Below, one piece after another: positions 1 through 11,750 of a stretch of 64,000 nt of DNA (position 1 is the first letter of the stretch; each line of letters starts with the position of its first letter). Source of the DNA: Buxus sempervirens (taxonomy: Eukaryota > Streptophyta > Magnoliopsida > Buxales > Buxaceae); contig OX387184.1 of NCBI GenBank assembly GCA_947561395.2, forward strand, positions 310,001-374,000, written 5' to 3'. The notes under the pieces were generated by a model. That model saw nothing but the letters and a program-made list of their open reading frames with translations, did no database searches and was not told where the DNA came from. The position numbers and the translations under genes are program-made.

Positions 1-1261
1 TTTACACCAAAACCAAGCTGCGAGGAAAAATGACTAGTTTTGCTTTATTTTTGAGAAATCACTTTAATACCCATGACAAACATTCTATTAGGGATTTTTA
101 CTTTAAGTTTTGGTGCTCATCTCAGTGGGATGGCCCATTTCAATAGAGGGGCTCACATCTGAAAACACATCCCATACGGTGGTTTCATGGTACCACCGGA
201 TTCAAGCACTAGAGGAAATGCATTCCATGATAGTAAGGAAATGTGAACCCTATGTAAATAAGGGGGGCCCACACGACAAGAACATTCGAACAAGATGACA
301 CAAGTAGTAATAGAGGAAATTTGTTGGACTCACTTACATAAGTAGAGGTAAGAGCTTCTTGTTTAATGGAGCTCAAAACAGGTAGAAAGGAATTATTAAC
401 ACCTCTCTGATGATGATGATGTGGGAAGAAGTTCCACGCGGCAAGAGCTTATTGGAGCAACGGGGATCGCTGCATCAAATAAGCTTAGAAAATATGAAAC
501 AGAAACCTCAAGGGGGGATTTGCCATGTCTTCAGATCCAAGTGGACATGCATCGCATTAGCACCCCAATAACAACATCGTAAAGGGTTTTGCTTATTCAA
601 ATACGGACGAATACTCTTTCTAGTTCAAGCAATAAAATCTACAATCTACATGCAAAGATATCCAAGCCGCCTGGATCTTCCTTATGAGCAGAAGGACGCA
701 GAAACTTACGAGAATTATTTTTGAACAACATCCGTAAGCCCTCCATACCAACTTGACGCGAGTGTTTTATTTATTTATTTTTTTATTTCAATATTATTGG
801 GGCTACACTTGTTCATGTGGTTGGAAGATAGAGCCGAACTGAAATTTCTTGGTGAAGGGAGTGATAGAGACAGACCTGTATTAGACAAGGTCAACAATTC
901 CTACGCCAATCCGAATTGAATGGAATTGTTGAATAAAATCACGTGCAGAAATTCACATTCCATAGAATTATATGTTATTTTTTTTTGGCGCGCACCTTGG
1001 AGAGCAGAAATTCAAAGCCCAAAGCGGAGACCAAATTAACGGGAAACGATGGCGAAGGTGCTGCAGCGTAGACAGAATCAAATCGGGAATGCTTTGATGG
1101 GGACTCCTTGAGAAGTTGAATTGAATCGTAAAATCCTCTTAGCTTCCACGGACACATTACCATTTTCTAACATTCGTACCTTCCTAGTGATTTCTGTCCC
1201 TCGTTTTATTTTACCTAAAAAAGAAGGAATCTTCCTATCCCTTCACCTAACGATCATGATC
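1..1261. repeat. Direct repeat, copy A (1.26 kb)
   Basis: This segment recurs almost base for base at 11751-13009. Only a few differences are visible: one T/C substitution at about 1191 and a 2-bp length change in an A-run near 1220. Similarity stops abruptly at 1261. Because base 1 of the window already matches, the repeat probably extends left of the window. Small open frames inside it (about 62 codons on either strand) show no recognisable protein and occur in both copies, so I do not call genes. It lacks clear LTR features: no TG/CA ends, no primer-binding site and no polypurine tract at the junctions I can see. Confidence 0.9.
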
Positions 1262-3235
1262 TTAAAAGTTCAAACGCCGCTCTCTGGGGCTGGGTTGGCC
1301 ACAAATTAAGCCCATCAACGACCCCACGGGGGTGCCACTGGGATTAGCAAGCTCGATCTCGGAGATTCCACCTAGGCTACCACGACACAGATCCACAGCC
1401 GATACAAAACTGTCACCTACTTAAAATTTCACATAATTGTATAATTTGTACAACAGATACCCCTTCTGTCTTTCCTGTACAGAACAAATCCTATTTTATT
1501 AAACTTAGAAAGAAAAAACCAAAAACAAAAGCAGAATCCAAAGTTTACATAAATTCAGAAAAGAGAAGGAAGCAATATTACCAAAGTGGAATTCTTTTCA
1601 ACCAAAAAAAAAAGTTCCCACCCAGTATAACCCTTTCTATAGAATGAAGAAAGAAAAAGGAAGTGCAAACACACTTGCGTTGCTTCCTTGGGAAACAAGG
1701 ACGACTTGCCAGCCCGTGTTGGTGTTTACACCCGCCGTAGCTCGACGGTAGTGTTTTACGGTCACGTATATCTTTTGACCGATTTGTGTCCTACCACATA
1801 CGGGTCAAGTAAAACCCATGTTTACACCCGCTGTAACCCGGTGAAATCGGAGTAAACAGAGGACTAAGTATAATATATATATATGTTTATTGGGTAAACG
1901 ATGGTGAATGATTTTGCCATTAAAGCCATTAAAGGAGTTATCATGGCATGTACTACTTTATTGGGTTTGAGGAAAATTGCTGGATGCTTGATCAACCCCA
2001 TGATACTTTTATTTGATAAAAGGTATGTTCAGTTGCATTTTATTTATGAAAAGGTGCATTTGACCAATTATGCCTTTTGGCCGATTACGGCTCATTGAAG
2101 ATACTCTGTAATTCTATAAAGACGTAGAGAGTGGGGGACCCTCTCTAAAAACGTGGAGTTGTTATATAAGGTGGGTTCAACTTCTTAAAAGTGGGTCGTT
2201 GGAAGACTTTATGGTAAAGCAAAACGGACCTGCAGACATGGGAAAGGGATCCCTCGAAAATCGTGCAAGAGTGGGATGTTGAGCAAACCGTCAAAGATTG
2301 GCTATAAAAGGAACAAATTCGAAGAGCTCGATGACACAATCCATCCAACCGCAACCGGTTATAATATTATTTTGATCATCCGTGATCTTTATCCCATCTC
2401 CTACACTGTAGCCAGAAGGATAAACTAGGACCTCTCTCACTGCTTCCAGTCGCAGTGACATCTTAGACCCCTCTTTACTCCGATTAACACCAGAATCCTG
2501 CCACCGGAGAATAAGTTGAGGCCGCCCCTGATTCGCAGTTCTGTGTTTACAGTATTCCGAGCAGCCGGTCCCGAGACTCGCTCTGATCACGCCAGGCGAC
2601 TTGTGTATTTTCGGGTAAGCAGCAATCCAAGGTGAACCCCCTAATTGGCTTTGCTAGCAGTCGTCCCCTTCCTCCTGTGCTTATATCCGATTACGACTAT
2701 AAGATCAGGACAGGCCGGTCCTGCAAGCCCTGTCAGTTTTCTTTTTACTTTTTATTTCCTTTTTGAAAATTATCTGTTGTCACTTTCGGCCTGTTGGCCA
2801 ATTTTATAATAAAGGATTTGTGTGTCATTAGTTGTTTTCGCTTTCAGACACTTACAAGAATCCAAACGAAGACCGAACCCCTAGTCTTCATAACATCGCC
2901 TGACCGATTTTATTACAAATAACTTGCAGTACGACTGAACCGATTCCGGTTTAGATTCGGAACAGGTGCCCAGGATCAGGGCTCGACCCAAAGTCATTTG
3001 TATCAAACGATATTGGCACGCCTGCGTAAAGACACATCATCAACACAGACACGTGTCCATACCAGTCCAATTTCGGAGCACCAGTTGGTGAAATTTTGTT
3101 TTGGGTATCAGGCACTTGCAAACTGCCAACACGTACAGCAATGAGCAAACAAAACTAAACGGGAGACAAGACGTTCGGGGGGTGTCCACCCAGGCTTTCC
3201 CGGCTGACGGCGTGTGGGGTCCAATCGGATCCGTA
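1262..3235. other. Intergenic; promoter/LTR-like block near 2.1-2.9 kb
   Basis: No gene recognised. A TATA-like GCTATAAAAG at 2301-2310 is followed about 500 bp later by an AATAAAGG polyadenylation-like motif near 2808. A purine-rich stretch with GAGAGTGGGGGA lies near 2125. Together these resemble a solo LTR or retroelement control region, but I could not find paired ends, a target duplication or a primer-binding site, so the class is left open. The open frames here look spurious. Confidence 0.3.
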
Positions 3236-3633
3236 CTAGGACGAAGTGATGGGCGTGGTATCGGCCGTGTTGCCCACGCTGCTGATGTCTGTGGGACCCA
3301 CGGAGGGCCAGACGAAGGAAGGCTTGAAGTGGGGCACCTCCGGCACTGGCACCGATCCCGACATTATCTGAACGATTGTCTGGGTTTTAGGCCTCTCGCC
3401 GGCGATGGGATGCGAACATGCCAACCCCAGTAGCAGCATCCGCTCCGCTTGCTCATCCGCGAAATCATTCCCCATCCTCTCGTCCACCGCCTCCAAAATG
3501 CGACCTTCCCGGTACAGTCGCCACACCCAGTCCGTCAGGAACTGGAAGCCCCCGATCTTGGTCCAGGGACGCTGACCGCACACTACCTCTAGCACCACCG
3601 CGCCGAACCCGAAGACGTCAGATTCTCGGGTGG

Positions 3634-3987
3634 TGTGACATCCTGGCTGTCTGAGTGGGCGGCTGTGATGTGGGCGGGGTGAGAGACCTGGACGAGCTAC
3701 CACAGTGGCGAGCTACCAGGCGAGGATGTGCATATGGTTGGGATCCCACAACGCTCGGGGATGCTATAAGTAGTCTTAAGACCCCCAAATTAGTAAGAGG
3801 CCTTTTAAGGAGCTATACGGGACTAAATCCCCTGGGAACCCTAAAGTTAAGCGTGCTCGGGTGGGAGCACTGCTAGGATGGGTGACCCCTGGGAAGTTTT
3901 CTCGTGTTATCCTTGAGAACAAATCCGTGAGGGCCCGTGGGCTCAGAACGGACAATATCTTGCTAGTTATGGGTCTGGGGCGTTACA
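3634..3987. repeat. Cassandra 5' LTR
   Basis: 354 bp, differing from the partner LTR at four sites (G/A near 3646, G/T near 3810, T/C and A/G near 3942-3949). The 5S-like core lies at about 3823-3910. Confidence 0.93.
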
Positions 3988-4068
3988 AATGGTATCAGAG
4001 ACTGCCCCGACCGGAAAGTGTGGGGGTTCTGCCCAACGCGAGGACGCGTTGTCCCATGGAGGGGAGTA

Positions 4069-4422
4069 TGTGACATCCTGACTGTCTGAGTGGGCGGCTG
4101 TGATGTGGGCGGGGTGAGAGACCTGGACGAGCTACCACAGTGGCGAGCTACCAGGCGAGGATGTGCATATGGTTGGGATCCCACAACGCTCGGGGATGCT
4201 ATAAGTAGTCTTAAGACCCCCAAATTAGTAAGAGGCCTTTTAAGTAGCTATACGGGACTAAATCCCCTGGGAACCCTAAAGTTAAGCGTGCTCGGGTGGG
4301 AGCACTGCTAGGATGGGTGACCCCTGGGAAGTTTTCTCGTGTTATCCTTGAGAACAAATCCGTGAGGGCCCGTGGGCCCAGAGCGGACAATATCTTGCTA
4401 GTTATGGGTCTGGGGCGTTACA
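4069..4422. repeat. Cassandra 3' LTR
   Basis: 354 bp, preceded directly by the polypurine tract and followed by the GGTGG target duplication. It supplies the premature stop for the disrupted kinase on the minus strand at 4402-4404. Confidence 0.93.
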
Positions 4423-6547
4423 GGTGGCCTTGCCGATGAGGAAGCACTCGGGCGCAATGTAGCCCATGGTACCCGCTACGCCCTCCAGCTCCGCGTAGGA
4501 GGTCTTCTCGTTCTCCAAGGCACGTGCGAGGCCAAAGTCGCCGAGGCGAGCGTTGTAGTGGGAGTCGAGCATGATGTTGCTGGCTTTGAGGTCCCGGTGA
4601 ACCACCTTCTGATCGTATTCGTTGTGGAGGTAGTGAAGGGCTGATGCTACACCCGATAAGATGTTGTATCGTTGCTCCCAGCTCAGCTTGTTCTCGGGAC
4701 CACCAAACAGATGGTCATCCAAGCTGCCGTTTGGCATGTAGTCGTACACCAGAAGCAGCCTGCCGTTCTTGTGACACCACCCTGTCATATCACAAGGCAT
4801 TTCAGATATTCGTCGGACAGAGAAACAGAGTTAACATAACATTTCCAATCAGACAAGCAGATCGTTCCTTTTGAAATGGTGGGATCCCGGTTGCACAATT
4901 ATTGGGTCTATGGGTGATGCTACTTTTGGGCTGGTGGAAAAGAAGCAACTTTTATGAATATAAAAGCCCCGAAACTGTGACGGACACCTATTATTTTGCA
5001 TTAGCTGACTGATCCAAATTCGACCAAATATCGAATATATGAACTTCTTTCTTTCCTCCGATCGAAATATCCACTGCTTAATCAAGAAAATTTTTACGAC
5101 ACCTCAATCTCCTCAACGGATGCTAAAACAATATATGTACGGTCTCCAATTTAAAGTTGAAGTGTAGTCTCTATTTATCTATCGTGCACCTTCATGTATG
5201 TACTTCACTATTAAAAATCGATCAATATAACGGTAACAGGATGTACAGATCGGATTTGGAGGACAACTTACCGACTAATCGGACGAGATGTTTATGGCGA
5301 AGTCGATTAATGATGGTAAGCTCGGTCAAGAAATCGTCGATGCCCTTCATGTTCTCTCGAGAGAACATCTTGACTGCCACTTCGATTTGCCCTTGGGGCA
5401 AAACACCCCTATAGACCACACCAAATCCACCTTGACCCAATTTCATCTTCTCGTCGAAGTTGTTGGTGGCCTTCTTCAGTTCCTTATAGCTGAACTCCCT
5501 CGGCATCCCGGGCAGGCTCTTCAACGCCCCCATTATACCAGCACCATCCGCAGACCTCCTCTTCCTCTTGGGCAGGTAATAAACCAGTCCGATCCCACAA
5601 ATCACCATCAATACAACCAGCGGAACACCTACTCCAACCCCGATCTTTACCCACTTCGTATCCTTCTTTCCCGAGAGAGTCTCCACTTCTGTTTTTTGGT
5701 AACCCGGGAGAATCTCCACCGTCAGTTCCCACTTAAGCACGTTGTGCAATTCAACCTGCTGTCCAGTCGAAGCGGCAAACCCCATGTACGAGTACTGATT
5801 CACGTGTTCCCTCAGATCCACCGAATCGCTGATTACGGGCCTGCTTGGTTTGGACTTTCCTTCTTCCGCCATCGCCATGTAAACTTCCATCACCTTCGAA
5901 TCACCGTTGTATTCAACCCAGACGGTGTAGTTCGTTGCGACTTTGGGTGAGATTTCGATGCCGAATTCAGAAAGGGAGACTGCCTTTTTTGATCTGACGC
6001 TGTTCACATCAAAGCCTATATGGTTATCATCTTGGTCAAACTCCTGCTTGAAGGTGTCGAATTCGACGGCAACGAATTGGTTAGAGGGGTCGTTGTCGAT
6101 GGTGGCATTCGTAAGTCCGAGCCACCCGCCATAACTATTTGACGGCAGAGAGACATCTGGGCCAATAAGAAAAGCGAAACCTTCGCCGCTGTCGTTCCAG
6201 GAAGGGTCGCGGTAGATGTTTATCACGAATTCTGACTTAAAGGAGGCGACGACATAAGACGAGTTCGTGTCGGATGATGCCTTTTTTTCCCAGAGCTTGA
6301 AAGGTTGAGTGACCATGATTCGGCCTGACTGGTTCAGAAGGCTGAAGTTGTCGTTAATGGAGTCTGGTGTTATCTGAAGGGCTCCTCCGTCGATCGATGC
6401 TCCGCCAATTGGGGTGAAAACTCTGTATTGGTCTACAGTGAATCCGTTGATTGAGAAACCAGTTATCAGATTTTGGGCGACGGAGATCGTCGGAAGAAAC
6501 AGAAGGCCAAGAGAAATGAGGGAGATAAAGTATCCCGGCATGCCCAT

Positions 6548-7074
6548 TTCCCGTGGTGGTCAGAACGAGCAAACGGAGAGCGGGAGGTCACGGTGGGCTT
6601 TCTTCTAAATTTAAATTTTTAGGCTTTGGTGGTGTGTTTTTGTAAAGACGGACCTTAAAATAATTGACTTGGACTTGGGTCAAAACTTGGTTCCGGTCAA
6701 AGTAGTGTTTAAAACATGTTTTTAAAACCCTAACCACTCCATATTCTCACTTCTCCAAAATCATACGCCCATCCCTATTTCCCTGTCCCCCATCTCCGGT
6801 TCGGTTCCCACATAGGCTCTATCTACAGCCTTATCTAAAGCCTTTACAGGATCCGAACAGGCGTCCTAAAAGGCTCTCTTCCTTTTACACCAAAACTAAC
6901 GTACAGATGCAAACCGACGTTAATGTTAACTCGCTCGCCAAAATCAGATGCCGCCGTTCGCAGTTTTCAAATTTTGAATCCCTTCTTTCGAGGCGAGTTT
7001 TCATTTTCATTATTGTCAAACCAATAAGACTTCACTTTCGTTTTCCCCAGATCCACACTTGTTTTAAATTTTCA
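6548..7074. other. Intergenic, upstream of the receptor kinase
   Basis: Region between the start of the minus-strand kinase and the plus-strand lectin remnant, so it would hold both promoters. A 36-bp stretch at 6815-6850 is a close inverted match (about two or three mismatches) to the tandem units at 9880-9947. I see no confident TATA element. Confidence 0.4.
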
Positions 7075-7698
7075 TCTTCCCCAGATGTCGTCGTTCGCGA
7101 AAATGCCACTCTCACCTTTGGCTGGAACGGGAACTTCATCCTCGCCGTCATAGATGGTCGTGTAGTTTGGCGAACAAACACGGCCGGCCAACAAGGGTGT
7201 CACCGGAATCCAGTTGCTGGCAAATGGGAACATAGTCCTCCTCCTCCATGATAATAACGGGAGGTTTCTGTGGCAAAGCTTGGACCACCCAACTGATACT
7301 CTCCTGGCAAGCCTGTCTGTTGCTCTAAATGGTCGTGACAAACTCATTAACCAGACTTCCGACGTCGACGGTTCCAATGGTCCTTACAGCATTGTTTTGG
7401 AGCCTAAAGGGGGCTTCAACATGTATATTAGTAACTCAAGAAAGCTTCTCATCTATGGAGGTTGCACGGGTTTGGACCCGGTGGAGTTGATAACCTTTGA
7501 TGTAGTCCCCATGGATGAACACCCCCAAGCTTACGAGTTAGTCTCAATCTCAAAAAGCACAATACATCATCATCGCCTACCTCAAGGCATCTTTTGCAAG
7601 TGAGTCCTATAGGAAGTGCAAGTCAACTCAACCTTAACGAGGCAAATTATAATGCTACCTACTCATTTCTGAGGTTGGGATTGGCCGGATTTGAATGA
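7075..7698 (+). pseudogene. Bulb-type (B-lectin) EP1-like secreted glycoprotein remnant
   Basis: Pieces of the D-mannose-binding bulb-lectin family of epidermis-specific glycoproteins appear in order but in different frames. ENATLTFGWNG and GRVVWRTNTA read in one frame to about 7195. A one-base slip then moves to the frame holding GIQLLANGNIVLL and FLWQSLDHPTDTLL. The next stretch, GPYSIVLEPKGGFNMY, leads to a stop near 7601. A final piece, ANYNATYSFLRLGL, appears out of frame at about 7640-7690 and ends at a stop. Intact relatives run about 430 residues with a signal peptide and C-terminal domain; here the signal peptide is not evident and the C-terminus is missing. Relatives are secreted to the cell wall. 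A dead gene fragment. Confidence 0.8.
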
Positions 7699-9045
7699 TT
7701 GACTGGGAAGCAACATTAGTATCATTACTAGGAAGAGCTGGCCGGAATCCATGCCGGCAACCTAGAAGTTCTTCCAACCGCGATTTCTTGATTTCTCTTT
7801 CCGGTATGTCGCAAGATTCAGAAGCACTGCTAAGAAATTCTTCCAACCATGAAAAAGTTTCAGTTTTTGAGTAATTTCCCTTTAGAGAAGCAGTGCTAAG
7901 AAAAATACAACCGACATCACCGACAGCTCTTGAAATAGGACCATTATCATTCTTCCTTGCAAACTTAATAACCCCATAATGTTATGAATATTAAGCTTTT
8001 GTATCAACGTACACTATAGTTAGTGAAAGTGTGGTAAACCAAGCTTTGAGTTGCAACTAATGCTAAGCTCATCTGTATGCTTTCTTTGCTCTTCAACTTA
8101 AACCGATCAATATGTTGATCACTTGAAAATAGAAAGGACTTGATCATTGTTCTAAAAGTGTAATGTACATTGAACTCAATCACTAAATCCAAGGATGTTG
8201 AAAAGAAGTAAATGCTAAAAATTGTAAAGGTACGGATCAACAAATTCAATGGTTGTATATGTAGCTCCTTTACTGGAGGTATAGATTAAAAGAATCCAAA
8301 GATACTGAGCTTATAAAACTGTCTTAAACTGATTTAATTACCCCAAAGGAGGTAGTTTAGAGATGATTTCTGCCAAATCTCAAGAGAAGAACAAATCTTT
8401 TATTTCTAATGAACCAGTTAACGCCATGTAATTTGGCTCAATTTGGTTTGGTATAGAATATACGGATGTTATGCAATTACATGGCCTTCTTTCTTTCTTT
8501 TTGACCTTTGTTCTGATGAAAACGCCATTGAACACTCTCTCTGCTCTCCACTCCACAAATTTGACTTTCAGAGAAGCTTTCACGTATTTGGCAAAAAATG
8601 ATACAAAGAAGGATAAATCACACAATGGCGGTTTCATTCAGCTATTCAAGCGACTGAAACACTCAGTACCAAGTGATATATATTGAACACAAAAAAAAAT
8701 ATGATGAGAAAGAAGCTCCCCTTTGTCTTTATAGTTACAATCCATATCTGTAAGAAGAGATCACCATCACTTATATCATCAACTGATGCAACCCAGATCA
8801 ACCCAAGAATAAAAAAACCAGTTAAAGAAAAACAAATTACAAGAAAATCAGAATAGCAAATTAAGTCGGCATTCTCTCGACGTCTTTTGACACCCTTTTC
8901 AAGCTTCTCTACACAACCTCTTCTTTTTATTTACAGTTCCCTTCGACAACCAATACAAATTTTCCAAGAAATAGTTCCAAAAAAAACAGGGGAAAACAGA
9001 GTAAAGAATCCTTGACATTTTAGCTTCTATTTATGATTCTCTTTC
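7699..9045. other. Intergenic, no gene seen
   Basis: AT-rich sequence between the two pseudogenes. The open frames are short, unconserved in appearance and on conflicting strands. I see no RNA gene or clear transposon end. Confidence 0.4.
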
Positions 9046-9672
9046 ATGGGTTCTTGCAAAGAAGATGAGACACTGCCGAAATGCGTGTGCCTGGATGGAC
9101 CTATTGTCGTGGGTGCATGTCCATCAAGTTTAGCACTTGCTGCTTACCTTAAGGAGAAGGGCGTCCTTGTAGTCGTTCTTGATAAAAGCAACTGTATAGC
9201 CTCTCTATGGCAATGCAAAACCTATGACTGATTAAAACTCCATCTTCCCAAACCGAGAGGAGTAGAAGGCCAAGAAAGCAGTGAGCCAAGGCCCAAGGAA
9301 GCAAGGGGACAAAGGGTTGGTAGCACACTTACGGTCTCATTCCAATCATTCTGGGCAAGACAATCGAAAGCGAGGCAAAGGGTCGGCCTTCTTTCTCCTC
9401 TTAGGAAGAAGGAGCTGCTACTGTGATCATATCTGCTGTTCCGCTCAAGCAAACCTATCCCAAGCAGTTGCTTTGAATCAGATGTAGGGATTGAATGACT
9501 TCCGATTCCAGCAGTCAGTGAAGAGCGCCAAGTTCGATTCAAGTTGTGTATTCTAGAAGGTCAGAATCCAACATGTCGTATACACTAGCAGGTGGCTCAT
9601 TGTTGCCATCGGAGATAATGCCGAGCCGGTCATTGCTGAGATTTCAGGGAGGGAGGTCATCGCTCGACCATG
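9046..9672 (+). pseudogene. YUCCA-like flavin monooxygenase remnant
   Basis: Pieces of the YUCCA family (indole-3-pyruvate monooxygenases of auxin synthesis) occur in order. The first reads GPIVVGACPSSLALAAYLKE then SNCIASLWQCKTYD, where intact members have the FAD-binding GxGxxG; here two glycines are replaced (GACPSS). A stop follows the TYD. Downstream are degraded matches: KLHLPKP near 9235, a TYPKQ-like piece near 9450, then SAKFDSS and RWLIVAIGDNAEPVIAEISG at about 9525-9650, which matches the conserved RWLVVATGENAEP segment. Stops and frame changes separate the pieces, and the C-terminal half is absent. The lack of clear intron remnants between N-terminal and middle pieces could mean loss or a spliced source; I cannot decide. 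Confidence 0.8.
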
Positions 9673-9879
9673 AATCTCTCAATTCCTGATATCTCAAGAA
9701 TGATCGAACGTTGCCACTTTTGTTTATCAAGAATCACTTTCAGAATTTTTGGAGGGAAATTTTCCCCCTCAGTTGAAATTTTCATGTGTAACATTAACGT
9801 TAACGTGGAATTCATTTTGGGTTTCCGTTAGTTGGTTTGAAAACAAAGAGAAGAGCTCACGGGACACGTGTTCCCTTCC

Positions 9880-9947
9880 TGTAGAGGCATTAGATAAGGC
9901 TGTAGATAGAGCCTGTAGAGGCATTAGATAAGGCTGTAGATAGAGCC
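9880..9947. repeat. Two tandem 34-bp units
   Basis: Two exact copies of a 34-bp unit starting TGTAGAGGCATTAGATAAGG (9880-9913 and 9914-9947). The block is bounded by CCTGTAGAGGC on the left and its inverse GCCTCTACAGG on the right (9945-9955), so it can fold. An inverted relative lies at 6815-6850. Confidence 0.85.
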
Positions 9948-9955
9948 TCTACAGG

Positions 9956-11750
9956 ATCTCAATTGCCCCATCTCACCTACCCCATCTCTCTCCCTATTCT
10001 CTCATCTCCTCACCTAATTAACGACCCTACCCCTCTCTCTTTTCTCACCTCATAAATTCAACGACCATCTCCCTCTTCACATTTCTTTCAAATATTTTTC
10101 CCCTCCTTCCTATCTTCCCATCTTTATCCCTCTCTCTCAATTCGGTTATTCATTATGTAGGAAGAAGGGAAAAACTCTAGGAAGAAGGTAAGGGAGAGAA
10201 TCTCTACTAGAATAGTAATAGAGGTAAAGGTTTACTTCCTTCTTAATGTTTTGATGTACATATTGTTTTTTTAATAATCTGTATTTTTCTAGAAAATGAG
10301 TTCTTATAAAATCTAGGTTTTTAGAAAGGGGATTATTTTTCCTATGTACATGTAATGTTTGATATTAGACTTTGTTTGCTAATTGGGAAATCAATAGAGA
10401 TAATTCCTTAGATACTTCTTAGGGTAAATTCCTAGGTGGACAGCATGTTTAGGAAATCATATTGGTTACTTTAATGAAGTAATTTCTTCAAAGAACCTAT
10501 TTAAAACATGACATGTGTCGCTATGCTCCTTGCTATAAATTTACAGCCTTATTTATTTAATATTTAATGCCTATTTAATGTAGTAAAGAGTAGGAATATT
10601 TTGACAATGTAGGAATATAGATGATGAGCATGTCCTCACTATTTGGAGTTGTGCTGGAATTTTCAGAACCTTAGAAAATAAAGAAACCATACCTGAATTT
10701 TTGGTTAATGTTAAGTTGCATTCCCTTAGTAATTGTTAGAAGACAAAATAAGAATCTTTGCCCATGCATGTTGTTTATGGTTGAGTTTAAAATGATGGGG
10801 TTTTTAACTAGTCCCATATAGATACTTGCTATGTAGGAAAATTTGTCATATTATAATGTTGTAGATGTTAAGCACATGGTATGTTCTATTTGCACTTGAT
10901 TGAAAAGTAAACTTAGTGACTTGAATATTTATACATGTAAGTATTACATTAAACTATAATATATTATATTATAGTTGTAACTAAGGTATTGACTATAGGT
11001 ATTTATACAAATTAATATTCATATATGTGTTTCATATCCTTATTTATTTGTTATGAGGTAAAACTAATAACAATATTAGATAAAGGTTAAAGGTGAAATA
11101 GTTGTATGAGAAAAGATGAAATGCACTTTTAGTGTAATGAGACACTAGCTATAAGTGACAGATTGATAGTGCTCCTAGTGTAAAAGACACTAGTTGGATC
11201 GATAAGAAATAAAATAAATGGATATCTAAATTTTATTAGTTACTCATTAGGTGTTTCAATCTTATAGGGGGTTGGAATTTCCTGGGGTTTGAGTCCCGAA
11301 AAGACTATATAATTGAATTGAAAGGTCCTAAACCACCATGATGCGCACATGGGTTGTTGGGACAATTTGATCCCTGTTGTTAATAAAATGGGATCCAAAG
11401 GCGGGATCCAGGCCCGAATCTGGATAGTCCTAGACGGCGGGTATCCGTAAGACCAGCTAGGGTTTGATATGAGCAACTGCTAAAATCTAGACTTCTTAGT
11501 AAATTTTTATACTCCTTGTACTATGATCCTAAATGAAGGCCTCTACAAGTTGACTTTGAAATTGAGTAAGCTTATGATTTATATAAATAAGCATTCCTAT
11601 ATTTACTTATTAATTACTCTCCATGTGCAAGAATTTAATAACTTGGAAGTGGTAATATGGTAATGCGTTATATCATTTTCATTTGGAGGGCAATAAACTT
11701 CTTACTAGGCATTTTTTTGCTTACCTTGTTTTGGGAATTTATTTTTCATG
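9956..11750. other. AT-rich intergenic, no gene seen
   Basis: Starts with a pyrimidine-rich CTC/TCT stretch (about 9960-10140), then AT-rich sequence without a plausible coding frame. I recognise no transposon ends or RNA genes. Confidence 0.4.

Larger units (their letters stand above)
3634..4422. mobile_element. Cassandra-type TRIM LTR retrotransposon, complete
   Basis: 789 bp: two 354-bp LTRs (3634-3987 and 4069-4422) around an 81-bp internal region. LTRs start TGTGACATCC and end GGGGCGTTACA. The 5' LTR is followed by a tRNA-Met type primer-binding site TGGTATCAGAG at 3990-4000; a polypurine tract GGAGGGGAGTA precedes the 3' LTR. The target duplication GGTGG is perfect (3629-3633 and 4423-4427). 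Each LTR holds a 5S rRNA-like core (about 3823-3910 and 4258-4345) with AGTTAAGCGTGC and TAGGATGGGTGACC, which match the pol III internal control blocks of plant 5S genes. That combination defines Cassandra TRIMs. There is no coding capacity, so mobilisation depends on other elements. The LTRs differ at only four positions, so insertion is recent. Confidence 0.95.
3236..6547 (-). pseudogene. L-type lectin receptor-like kinase, disrupted by Cassandra insertion
   Basis: Two-exon gene for a plasma-membrane lectin receptor kinase. Exon 1 is 6547-5272 (donor GTAAGT); exon 2 starts at 4781 after a CAG acceptor and should run to the stop at 3236. Residues 1-25 are a signal peptide and about 25-270 a legume-type lectin domain. 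A single membrane helix follows near 295-320, then a basic stop-transfer KRKRR and a Ser/Thr kinase with GQGGFGVVYRG, HRDLKASN, DFGLA and GTMGYIAPE. An LTR element at 3634-4422 sits inside exon 2, just after the APE motif. As it stands, translation enters the LTR and stops at 4402, giving 551 aa without kinase subdomains IX-XI. Leaving the element and one GGTGG copy out of the count closes a 675-residue frame with no other break, so the gene was functional until recently. Such kinases act in pathogen and wall signalling; this copy is probably null. Confidence 0.9.

Noticed and set aside
110..298. A 62-codon open frame present in both copies of the 1.26-kb repeat
   Set aside because: It lies in a stretch that resembles a dispersed non-coding repeat seen also near 28 kb, has no recognisable domain, and its duplication follows from the DNA repeat, not from selection.
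975..1163. Minus-strand 62-codon frame, also at 12725-12913
   Set aside because: Identical in both repeat copies for the same reason; no family match and no splice context I could trust.
1790..2960. Endogenous pararetrovirus or solo LTR
   Set aside because: A TATA-like and a poly(A)-like motif are present, but there is no reverse transcriptase, movement or coat-like reading frame, no primer-binding site and no paired ends; the evidence is too thin.
3823..3910. A genuine 5S rRNA gene
   Set aside because: Only the internal control part is 5S-like, it is present once in each LTR, and its flanks are LTR sequence; it is a Cassandra feature.
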